Assembly (NCBI RefSeq): GCF_004379255.2
Contig: NC_056040.1
Span: forward strand, 23,882,120-23,946,119
DNA from: Salvia splendens
Lineage: Eukaryota; Streptophyta; Magnoliopsida; Lamiales; Lamiaceae
Length of the DNA: 64,000 bases
Direction: 5' to 3'
Shown here: positions 56,196-64,000 of the stretch, in pieces
Layout of the letters: each line of letters opens with the position of its first letter
Numbering within the stretch: position 1 is the stretch's first letter
The notes under the pieces: generated by a model
Database searches by the model: none
What the model was told of the DNA's origin: nothing
Seen by the model: the letters and a program-made list of their open reading frames with translations, nothing else
Position numbers and translations under genes: made by a program

Positions 56196-56561
56196 TCTAA
56201 GTCATCAATGCACTTTCCAAACTCTTCCAGTTGTTCCAGTAGGCTTTTACCATCCACAATCTTGAAAGTAATTAGTTTCTGCTTCAAATGCAGTTAGTTG
56301 GCAAAGGATTTAGTCATGTATAACCCTTCCAACTTGGACCACACACCTGCAGCTGTATCCTCCTTGGCTACTTCCCTAAGCACTCTGTCACTCGAATTCA
56401 AAATCAGAGTGTTATAGGCCTTGTAAACGCCTATATCAGAGTGTCTCATTCGATTTGCACTTCTCCTTCTCATCTTGTTCTGGTTTCTTCTCTTCGTTGC
56501 CACCATCGCTCAAGATTTCCCAAAGGCCTTGTTGCATCAAGATCGCCTTCATCTTGAGCCT
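56196..56561 (-). pseudogene. Copia gag fragment between Athila PBS and 5' LTR
   Basis: This repeats 36281-36646 with about two substitutions, including the same TAA (at the 56294 copy) and frameshift and the AGCCT target site. It starts exactly at the last base of the PBS and ends exactly at the LTR. Confidence 0.93.
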
Positions 56562-58153
56562 TGAAGTTAAGAGAATGTAATCACTCGACTCTAATGTCGA
56601 ATGACTAGACTCAGGAGTAAGCGAGTGTGCACATATGAGAATTAATGCAAAGCTCGGTCCAGACACAACGCTCCTTAAATCCGCTGGATCACTGGGTCCA
56701 GGAACTCTAGAGAACTACAGTGTTTTTGTCGTTGGACACACTCGACTCCTCTTCAAAAAATAAATCCCTCAACCCGAATACTATGAATTAGTATAGGGAA
56801 GTGGGGTCGATCCCACAGAGATGGATTCGCAAATTAGTGCTACGAGACTATGGGAACAAACGGCTGCTGCCACACAAAGGGGTTGAGATTTAAACTACCA
56901 CTAGATCTAGGCAAGAAATGTAAACGCTAGACCTAGGACACAGAAAACTTACTGGAGTCAAACATCAATACCGACAGACCCAATTACCCCCTAGACTGAG
57001 TAAACGACTACCTAATCTAGCTAAACAGTAAGCAACTAACAGTGGGGACCATCTTTCCATAAATAGCAAGTACGGTAAAAAGCTGCAGAAAACCAACCCA
57101 TGCTCCAGCTAACTACGACATGCACATTCGCAACTAAATTAAACTCGCAGATGAAGAAAACAGAGCACACTCCTAAATTCAAACAGAATATAAAGATTTG
57201 GACTCCGGAAACTTGCTATGAATCGGAAATACATCAAATCTACGTAAACTAGGCGAAATGAAATGAAAACACGTAAGCTAGGCATAAAATTAAAACACTC
57301 CTGCTCAGAATTACTTCAGACGCTCAATCCACTCCGGATCCAAGCCATCTGAACTCAACAACCAACAAAATCAACTCCATAACTCCGATTCTCACAGATC
57401 TGCTCCGATCAACTCCAGATTCCACAATCACAAACAACTCCACAACATCAGCAAAACAAAACCCCGATTCATCCACAAACAAACTCCATTCTTCCAGATC
57501 TCACCATTAACCTGCAATAATCCAGAAAATAACCACGAAAACAACCAACTCCGACAATCCGACTCCAGAATTCAAGTAAACACAATCAATCATCAAAAGT
57601 CATCACGATCTACGTAAGCGAAAATGAAACTTGCATAAAAGTAGAGAAATATCCAGAAACAAAAGAGGACCGAGCTTCGAACAGCGAAGCTCGGCGAATT
57701 CAGCAGAAACGAAAAGAAAACAGAAATAAATTATTTCTTCGCCCCAGAGAAGGACGGTGTTACAACCCACAACACTATCGGAATGCTAAATATGAACCCC
57801 AGCGCGAATTAGAACCAAGTATGTGAAAAGCGAACTTAGCAACAGGCTGTTCGTGAGGCCTCCACCGAGAAGGTCCCTCCAGCTTGCATGCTTCTTCCTT
57901 TTATAGATGCGGACATAGCCTTCTAGAGTCTTCGTAGAAATCCCTATTCTACCCTTCAACTCCGAGGCTTCCTCCGTCAAGCAATTTCTTTCATAATGTC
58001 CGCTCTTTCGCCAGTTTCCTAGGACTATGCAAGCGTCCTCTTCTTTTCCTGGATCTAGCGAAAACCTTCACACACCTGGCTTAAAACATGCGTTAGACCC
58101 AGTAATTTCACGAAATAAAACCCCTAGACCGATGCATGAAATTAGCCTTATCA
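56562..58153 (-). repeat. Athila 5' LTR
   Basis: Same length as the 3' LTR with about 15 substitutions seen. On the minus strand it starts TGATAAGGCTAATTTCATGC at 58153, followed outward by AGCCT. Confidence 0.93.
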
Positions 58154-58218
58154 AGCCTCCACAACCCGAAGTCATTGCGGCCAGTGAACTTTTCAACCTC
58201 AAACTTTGTTGTAGACAT
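58154..58218 (-). pseudogene. First 21 codons of copia gag
   Basis: ATG at 58218-58216 starts a frame with EKFTGRNDFGLWR, the classic copia gag opening; it continues in frame with LKMKAIL at 36641 once the Athila and one target copy are removed. Confidence 0.93.
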
Positions 58219-58306
58219 TTCAACGAACATATGGTACACTACCAACCAAGATCAGCTCCAAAACAATAGTAACAGCTTCAATCGCCCAAGATCAACCTCA
58301 ATCGCA

Positions 58307-58324
58307 TTCCCACAGACGGCGCCA
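58307..58324 (-). other. Copia primer-binding site
   Basis: TTCCCACAGACGGCGCCA, identical to the Tat PBS region at 14696-14713. Copia elements normally use initiator tRNA-Met (TGGTATCAGAGC), which is absent here. Confidence 0.8.
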
Positions 58325-58325
58325 C

Positions 58326-58763
58326 TGGTTAGTATCTAACTACCGATTGAAACACGCACACAACCAAGATCTTAAAACACACAGAAGAAATTACGTGGTT
58401 CGGCAATGTGCCTACGTCCACAGAGAAGATGACCGGAATTTTATTGCTGGAGAACTCTCAAGAACAAGAATCTTACACTCACAATACGACCACTCAAGAC
58501 TAATCACAAGGTCAAGTAGAAATCTCCTATTCGTGTGTGTATTTTGTGAATTGTTCACTCTGCTTTTACAACTGAAACTACCGAGCTATATATGTGATGG
58601 AGAAGAAGAAAAACTAACTAAATCTTCAAGATTCAGTTATCACCGCTGAAGCCAACGGCTAGTTCCAGCTCAACAAAACGAGCTCCTTTTCTTGATCTCT
58701 TCCTTGAGCTCCAAAGACTCTATCTCGGTCAAGTTCATTGTGTTGCAAGGGCGCAAACTCACA
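58326..58763 (-). repeat. Copia 5' LTR
   Basis: Starts TGTGAGTTTGCG at 58763 on the minus strand, followed outward by AAATC. Carries the TACGTGGTTCG and CTACGTCCAC motifs. Confidence 0.92.
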
Positions 58764-58959
58764 AAATCAAATAAAATATCTATTTGCAGCAATAGCGCCG
58801 TATGTGTGTTTCATGTTTGTAAAAATTTTTTTGCCTCAAAGCCTCTTAATTTAATTGGTCTTGGATTTGGATGACTTGATAGTTTGGTAAAATTAGAATT
58901 AGTATAAAATTATCCGAATGACTTCTCATGTCTATTTCATATCAACTTAAAATTTATAT

Positions 58960-59400
58960 AACTGATATAGTTATTGATAAAGTTGAGTTCTTCAACATTG
59001 AAGATTTAGAAAATCTAGCAAAGATTTGATTTCTACCGGAAGAGATTAAGTTTTTCTCTAGTGAGTTGACATTGATTCTCTCAGATGTAATAATTTCTGC
59101 CGAGAGAATATTTTCTTCAATAAAACTTATTAAGACATATTTGTGAATTAGAATGAGAGATAAATGGATGAATGATATCTTAGTAGTATACATTGAGAGA
59201 GAAATTTTCAAAAAAATTAGAAACGAGACTATTCTTCAGCTATTTCAAGATATGACAACTCATTCAAAACGGTTATCATCTAGTCTATTGTAAAAGTTGT
59301 ACATTCATTATATATAAAATTAAATATTTAATACAACATTTTTTTAAAAAAATATCAGCCCCGGCTTATTTAGTTTCCTGGTTCCGTCACTGGATTGAAA
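58960..59400 (+). pseudogene. hAT-family transposase C-terminal remnant
   Basis: The plus strand encodes DVIISAERIFSSIKLIKTYL-stop-IRMRDKWMNDILVVYIERE and a FQDMTTHSKRL tail, ending at TAA near 59292. The AER.FS..K and R.RM.D.W.ND..VVYIE.. pattern is the dimerisation region of hAT transposases of the TTF/MYM zinc-finger type. Two in-frame stops are present. The following CCTGGTTCCGTCACTG near 59380-59395 resembles a hAT 3' end. Confidence 0.75.
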
Positions 59401-59589
59401 CTCCTGTTAACAATTGTTGCATATTTTTAGTGTCAATAACAACCTAACTAATCCGTGACATAAACAGTACATGATGTTAGAGATGGATAACAGAAAAATA
59501 ATTAAAAAATGAAATTTACATAAAGTACATAACTTTAAAATTAAATTTACTTATACTACATGATATAATATACGCATGTTTTTAGACTA
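59401..59589. other. AT-rich spacer
   Basis: Nothing recognised. Confidence 0.4.
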
Positions 59590-59872
59590 AATTTTTTTCT
59601 TCTTAAATTAGAAAGAATATTACTTTGTGATCTTACAATAATAATATTTACAAAATGAAAAAAAAACACTTAAAAATTATTAGCTAATGAATTAAGAATA
59701 AGACTAGCTATGGGAAAATCCTAAAAAATTAATGAGTATTTCTCATGGTAAGTTTTATTTTAACGTGTAATTTTCTTTTAGATTTGTTAGATTTTGTTTC
59801 ATTATTAAAATTATAATAAACGGGTGAGACCATATTAGTCTAATAAAATATTGGTGGTTATCTATTCAATTC

Positions 59873-60641
59873 TGATATGGATTGGGATACGACGAAGGAC
59901 CCGTTGGATATATTGATCCAATAACCCTACGTATAAGGTTTGGCAGCGGACTCCCTTGATTGATAATCTGGTTTGATCCACTTCCAGAGCTTGGAAAACC
60001 TCGACCCGTTGGCTATATGATCAGCCAAGAACCTCAGTATGATTGAACGCCACAAGAACTTGCTCAAAGTATCTTGATAAGTTCCAAACACGTGAAAAAC
60101 TCTACAAAGAGAATTCAACTCACAAGACAAGGTCTATTTTCGTATTTGATCAATGGTGTTCTCAAATGACATGCTTACAAGCCTATTTATAGGCTAGAAT
60201 GGACTCTTGAAAGTCACATCATTAGTACAACTTAAGACACTTAAAAATAACTCATAATAAAAGAAAAGTAACTCCTAAACCTTTGGTGTAACTCTAGGAT
60301 ATCTAAAGTCACTTATTTAACATAAAATGTAACTAAAGTAGACCCTTCATTTTGGCTGCTCCAACTTGGACGAAAATGCATCATGTATCATCAATTTGGG
60401 CCTCCAAAATATGATATGTAGCGACTCCAAACTTCAAGTCTTGGGCTGCCCACAAACTTGAATAATATTCACCACTTGGCCCAAGGTAAAATGGTATTGT
60501 AACTGGGCTTTTATTTCAACAACTAAAAGCAACATGGACTCCTTTATCTTCTTAGCTCTAGCTCTTGTAATTGGCCCACTTGGAATGATCAATGGATCCA
60601 TCTTCTTGTCCTTGTGGATCAGCTTAGTTGTGTCTCCATCA
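59873..60641 (-). mobile_element. Solo LTR containing the end of a polyprotein
   Basis: TGATATGG..CTCCATCA is flanked by AATTC on both sides (59868-59872, 60642-60646). On the minus strand it opens with a frame encoding KKMDPLIIPSGPITRARAKK, which matches the C-terminal tail of plant gypsy polyproteins, so in this family the coding region runs into the 3' LTR. Length 769 bp. Confidence 0.88.
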
Positions 60642-60722
60642 AATTCCTTATATTCCATATACATATTTTTCCTTTACTTACTTATATATGCCGTAGGTTA
60701 AGGATAAACTTGGTATCCCTTC

Positions 60723-60730
60723 TATAAATA
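60723..60730 (+). promoter_or_regulatory. TATA box of zinc-ribbon gene copy B
   Basis: TATAAATA in the context CTTCTATAAATAAGTACTC, conserved in copy C at 63317-63326. It lies 138 bp before the ATG and 82 bp after the solo LTR. Confidence 0.6.
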
Positions 60731-60867
60731 AGTACTCTCCATTAGTATTATTTATTCGCACAGGAATTTTGGAACCACGCCGTCGGAATTTCCACCGCCG
60801 TATGTGTGTTCCAATTATTCTGATAACCAGCCGATTGTTTCGTTAAATTCAAATTCATAATTCCATT

Positions 60868-61385
60868 ATGAAATCGGAATGGTGCAATAGCTGTGGAAGA
60901 ACATGTAAGATTTATAAGTCCTACTCCAGGATGTAAGGCCTCTTAAAGTTATTTCGTATGCATACTGTAAAAACTCTTAAATTTGTTATTTTTTTGTGGT
61001 TTATAGTATGGAGTTAGGTTAAATAATTGTTTGTCATAATCATGTGCAGATGTTGCGACTCATGCGGCAGAGTTCTTTTAGAGGATACATATGAGGATGG
61101 AATTAAGGTTTCTATAACGTGTCTTTTTATATGTTTTTATATGAGATGAAAAGAGTATAGATCTGTTTTTTTAATGATTTGATTTGTTGTTTATTTGCGA
61201 GGTAGATGCGAATAGATGATTGGTATGCTACCTTGTCCAATATAGTGATCGATGAAAGTGAGTCTGACTCGGATGGTAGCTCGTCCTCGTCCTTGTCCAC
61301 TTCGTCTGTCGAGCAGCGAATTCCCGAGATCGAGCCTTCATTGTCGACCCCAAAGCAAAAGAGAAATTTTAGAATAAGGAGTTAA
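60868..61385 (+). CDS. Small zinc-ribbon protein (TFIIB/BRF-like ribbon), copy B, three exons
   Basis: Inferred exons are 60868-60932 (ATG to GTAAGG donor), 61050-61107 (after TGTGCAG, donor GTTTCT) and 61206-61385 (after GAGGTAG). The phase is kept at both joins, giving about 100 residues. Exon 1 has EWCNSCGR and exon 2 CCDSCGRVLLED, two CxxC knuckles spaced as in the N-terminal zinc ribbon of TFIIB and BRF1. Exon 3 is acidic and Ser-rich (DESESDSDGSSSS). The cyclin-like repeats of TFIIB/BRF are absent. The last codons run into the MITE inserted at 61361; copy C suggests the original stop was TAG right after KQK. Equal exon 1 length and phase in copy A argue for past selection. Whether it is expressed cannot be told. 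Confidence 0.5.
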
Positions 61386-62378
61386 ATTCGCTTACCTTTA
61401 GTAATTAGGGATTCAATTCGCCGACCTTTCGTAATTTGGGATCGAGATATGCTTATTCTTCATAATAAGGGATTTATGATATTTTAACTTATTTATGTTC
61501 TTTTTTAATATTATTTCCCTCTAACCATTTATCAATTGCCTAAATTACCTCCTTCAAATTTTTACCTAAATTCTACTACTTCATCAAAAATTCAAAGCCG
61601 TTTCCGTGACCTCTCCCAAATCACCCGCCTTTTTTATTCCAAACCTGCCTCCACCCTTCTCCTCTCCCCTACACGGCGCCTCCAAATGAATGTTCCGTAT
61701 ATTCTTCTCTTTGATTTTACAGTGGAGTTGCTTGATTTTGTGTATGTAGTGCCTGTGCCAGTGCAAGAACATAAATTCTATATGATGCTTTAACTTGGGA
61801 TGCCATATAACGAAGTAGTTTTGTGTTTAAATTTTCTATAGTTTAATCGGTATGTATTCCTAAAACTATCTGGATTTATATTTTAGGATAATTAACAAAG
61901 CCATTGCATGCGATGCAGAGATCATTGTTTACTGGATTAGGATTGTACTAGTATATTTAACTGATTTACTGCTTTGGATTCCTCAGAAAGACTTTAAAGT
62001 TGATTGAGTGCACAATTAGGTCTTACTATCTCTTTCTCCAGCTATCTTATTTTGCTTCTAGTTCACAATTTTTACCTACTACTTTTCTTACTAGCACTTA
62101 CAAATTAGTCATAGCTATCTCCTTGTTGAGATAGGAATTGAGTGATTGCAAAGGCTGTCGGCTGCCTCTTTAGTTAAAAATTTGAAGGGGATAATTTAGG
62201 CAATTGATAAATGGTTAGAGGGAAATAATATTAAAAAAGAACATAAATAAGTTAAAATATCATAAATCCCTTATTATGAAGAATACGCATATCTCGATCC
62301 CAAATTACGAAAGGTCAGCGAATTGAATCCCTAATTACGAAAGGTCAGCGAATTTAACTCCTTATTCTGAAATTTCTC
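61361..62378. mobile_element. Mutator-like MITE / possible Pack-MULE with about 200-bp inverted repeats
   Basis: Left GAGAAATTTTAGAATAAGG and right CCTTATTCTGAAATTTCTC begin inverted repeats that continue for about 200 bp. Flanks CAAAGCAAAA (61351-61360) and CAAAGCGAAA (62379-62388) form a 10-bp duplication with one mismatch. The unique interior (about 61570-62160) includes a C-rich stretch with an 85-codon frame at 61536-61793 and TTTTACAG acceptor-like sequence, possibly a captured gene piece. Confidence 0.85.
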
Positions 62379-62560
62379 CAAAGCGAAAGTAGGTGCCGAG
62401 ATCGAGTTGAATGAAGTAAGAACTTAATTTTGGATTGAGCACATATTTTTATTTAGTACATTTATAGTTCAGTTAGTTTATTTGGATTTGGAATAATTTT
62501 ATTTCATTGTTTTATGCTTTCCAACATTTAAGTATTAATAAATCATAATTAAAAGAAGTA

Positions 62561-62789
62561 GTATTTTTATATCGTGTTTGTTGCAATCCTAAAATAGTAC
62601 TAGGAGTATTAGTTTCGAATAAACATTTGTTGGTAGATTTTTCTTTTAACTGGGGTTTATTTAGTAGTGAGCAAAAGATCTAAAATTTTGTGGCTCGCAA
62701 TAGTGACCCAAAATGATGCTCAAAGTCCACTATAGTTGATTGCTATACTACAATTTTACCTAATCATGTGTTTCTTGGCTTTAGGAAGT
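62561..62789. other. Spacer between family copies B and C
   Basis: AT-rich, nothing recognised. Confidence 0.4.
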
Positions 62790-64000
62790 TCCTTAAATAA
62801 GAAAGAATATTACTTTGTTAACTTAGAAAAACAATTTACAAAATGAGAAAAATAAACTTAAATTTTAATAGTACAGAATTACTAATGTGAGAAAAAAAGA
62901 ACATATATGAATTAATTAGTAGCTAATGAATTTATGAGAATCAAAAAATTAAATTAATTATTAGATAAATGAATTAATCTAGTTATAAAAAATCTATTAG
63001 TATAATAAAATAAAAGAATACAAATAAATTAATAGCTAATGAATTTAGAATAAGAATAGCGATGGAAAAATCCTTAAAAAATAAGTACTTATTTCTCATG
63101 GTAAGTTTTATTTTAACGTGTAATTTTCTTTCAGATTTGTTGGATTTTGTTTCATTATTAATAATATTATAATAATAATAAGCTTAACATATACTACAAG
63201 TGAGACCTAAACTTGATAAACTATAAATTGTAATCTGTCAAATAAAATATTGGTGGTTATCTATTTAATTCCTTATATTCCATATATAGTATTTGTTTCC
63301 GTCGGTTAAGGATTCTTTATAAATAAGTACTCCCCTATATTATTTATTCGTGTGTGTTCCAATTATTCCGATAAACCACTGATTGTTTTGATAAATTCAA
63401 ATTCATAATTCCAATATGAAATCGGGATGGGGAAGAAGATGTAATACTCTTAAGGTCAATTTCCAAATGTAAGGTTCCCTTAAAGTTATTTCTTATATAT
63501 ATTGAAAAAACTCTTAATTTTTTTTGGTTTATAGTATGAAGTTAGGTTAAATAATTGTTTGACATAAAATAATCATGTGCAGATGCTGTGAATCATGCGG
63601 CCGAGTTCTTTTTGATGATATACATGAGGCGGAAATTAAAGTTTGTATAACGTGCCACTTTATATGAGACATAAAGAGTATAAATTTGTTCTTTTTAACG
63701 ATTTAATTTGTTGTTTATTTGTGAGGTAGAGGCGAATAGATGATTGGTATGCTACCGACTTGGGCAATTCGTCGACTAGTTCTGTTTCTATCGCTTGTCC
63801 AATATAGTGATCGATGAAAGTGATTCCGACTTAGATGGTAGCTCGTCCTCGTCCAATTCGTCTGTCAAGCAGCGAATTGTTGAAAACGAGCCTACATTAT
63901 CGACCCTAAAGCAAAAGTAGGTGCCGAGATTGAGTTTGGACTGAGTACGTTTTTTTTTATTTAGTACATTTATAGTTCAGTTAGTATATTTGGATTGGGA
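62790..64000 (+). pseudogene. Zinc-ribbon gene family, copy C (runs off the window)
   Basis: TATA box at 63317-63326, exon 1 at 63416-63468 with ATG, GTAAGG donor, exon 2 after TGTGCAG near 63583 (CCESCGRVLFDD), exon 3 after GAGGTAG near 63728 with the Ser-rich stretch and an AAGCAAAAGTAG end near 63918. Exon 1 is 12 nt shorter than in copies A and B: exactly the four codons of the CNSC knuckle are missing, in frame. Exon 3 has stops (ATATAGTGA, ACTTAGATG) in the frame used by copy B. It is probably a pseudogene, or a variant without the first knuckle. Confidence 0.6.

Larger units (their letters stand above)
36647..58153 (-). mobile_element. Ty3/gypsy retrotransposon, Athila clade, inserted in copia gag
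   Basis: Both LTRs are 1,592 bp (36647-38238, 56562-58153) with about 15 differences seen between them. The target duplication is AGCCT (36642-36646, 58154-58158). Joining the flanks restores a continuous copia gag frame (..DFGLWR then LKMKAIL..). Order on the minus strand: 5' LTR, a 366-bp copia fragment, PBS, gag, pol, a nested 7.2-kb element, ATHILA-type ORF, 3' region, LTR. Confidence 0.95.
32764..58763 (-). mobile_element. Ty1/copia retrotransposon, decayed, host of the nested Athila
   Basis: LTRs at 32764-33202 and 58326-58763 are flanked by AAATC on both sides (32759-32763, 58764-58768). Without the nested insertion it is about 4.5 kb. Order on the minus strand is 5' LTR, PBS, gag, [Athila], gag continued, protease, integrase, RT, RNase H, polypurine tract, 3' LTR. 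About 25 differences between the LTRs in the part I compared make it clearly older than the Athila inside it. Confidence 0.93.
59590..62560 (+). repeat. Zinc-ribbon gene family unit, copy B (whole repeat)
   Basis: Sequence from AAAGAATATTACTTTGTG to the ATCATAATTAAAAGAAG tail matches copy C (62790-64000) and, inverted, copy A (4262-4530 plus 15308-16150). It is interrupted by a solo LTR (59873-60641) and a Mutator-like MITE (61361-62378). Confidence 0.8.

Overview
The window is plant nuclear DNA, almost certainly from a eudicot. This rests on plant-specific transposon lineages (Tat and Athila gypsy elements, Ty1/copia, PIF/Harbinger, hAT, Mutator-like and Stowaway elements), U2-type introns and one intact intronless ABCG half-transporter of the ABCG4/ABCG8 type. 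An asterid such as a Lamiales species is a guess from codon and element flavour only. Most of the 64 kb is nested transposable elements. The gene-like content is the ABCG transporter and a three-copy small gene family carrying a zinc ribbon.

Layout, left: 1-1423 is the end of a PIF/Harbinger element with a broken transposase. 1801-3354 is a non-autonomous Harbinger-type element holding a 73-bp tandem array; every unit carries a motif matching the plant snRNA promoter element (USE) plus a TATA box. 3394-4259 holds a small MITE and a hAT-type repeat. 4531-15307 is a Tat-clade gypsy retrotransposon, minus strand, with gag-protease, RT, two RNase H regions and integrase, plus two genes on the opposite (+) strand downstream of pol, the first with two introns. 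This element sits inside one copy (4262-4530 and 15308-16150) of the zinc-ribbon family.

Middle: 16150-27150 holds a tRNA-derived SINE-like sequence, an Athila-like solo LTR, a Stowaway MITE, three Harbinger elements (19554-20922, 24515-25182, 25218-27149) and a Mutator-like MITE (20997-24414) into which a 2.45-kb solo LTR jumped. The ABCG gene (27388-29124) begins about 240 bp beyond the last Harbinger element. It is followed by a hAT MITE with a perfect 8-bp target duplication (29199-29759), a second hAT-like element containing a tRNA-like module (30685-31611), an unassigned transcript-like region, and a Stowaway MITE.

Right: 32764-58763 is a three-level nest. A decayed copia element (LTRs 32764-33202 and 58326-58763, target duplication AAATC) was hit in its gag gene by an Athila gypsy element (LTRs 36647-38238 and 56562-58153, target duplication AGCCT). 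The Athila was later hit between its pol and 3' ORF by a composite non-coding LTR element with a 1.3-kb palindrome (42442-49615, target duplication GTAAA). LTR divergence agrees with this order. A 366-bp piece of copia gag sits, unexpectedly, between the Athila primer-binding site and its 5' LTR. From 59.6 kb to the window end lie two further tandem copies of the zinc-ribbon family; the first is interrupted by a solo LTR and a Mutator-like MITE but keeps an open three-exon reading frame.

The points most worth a second look are the snRNA-promoter-like minisatellite, the small zinc-ribbon family, the gag/pol recoding candidates in both gypsy elements, the PBS/U5 cassette shared by a copia and a gypsy element, and the chimeric Athila/copia junction. 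No computation or database search was run; all family calls come from reading motifs.
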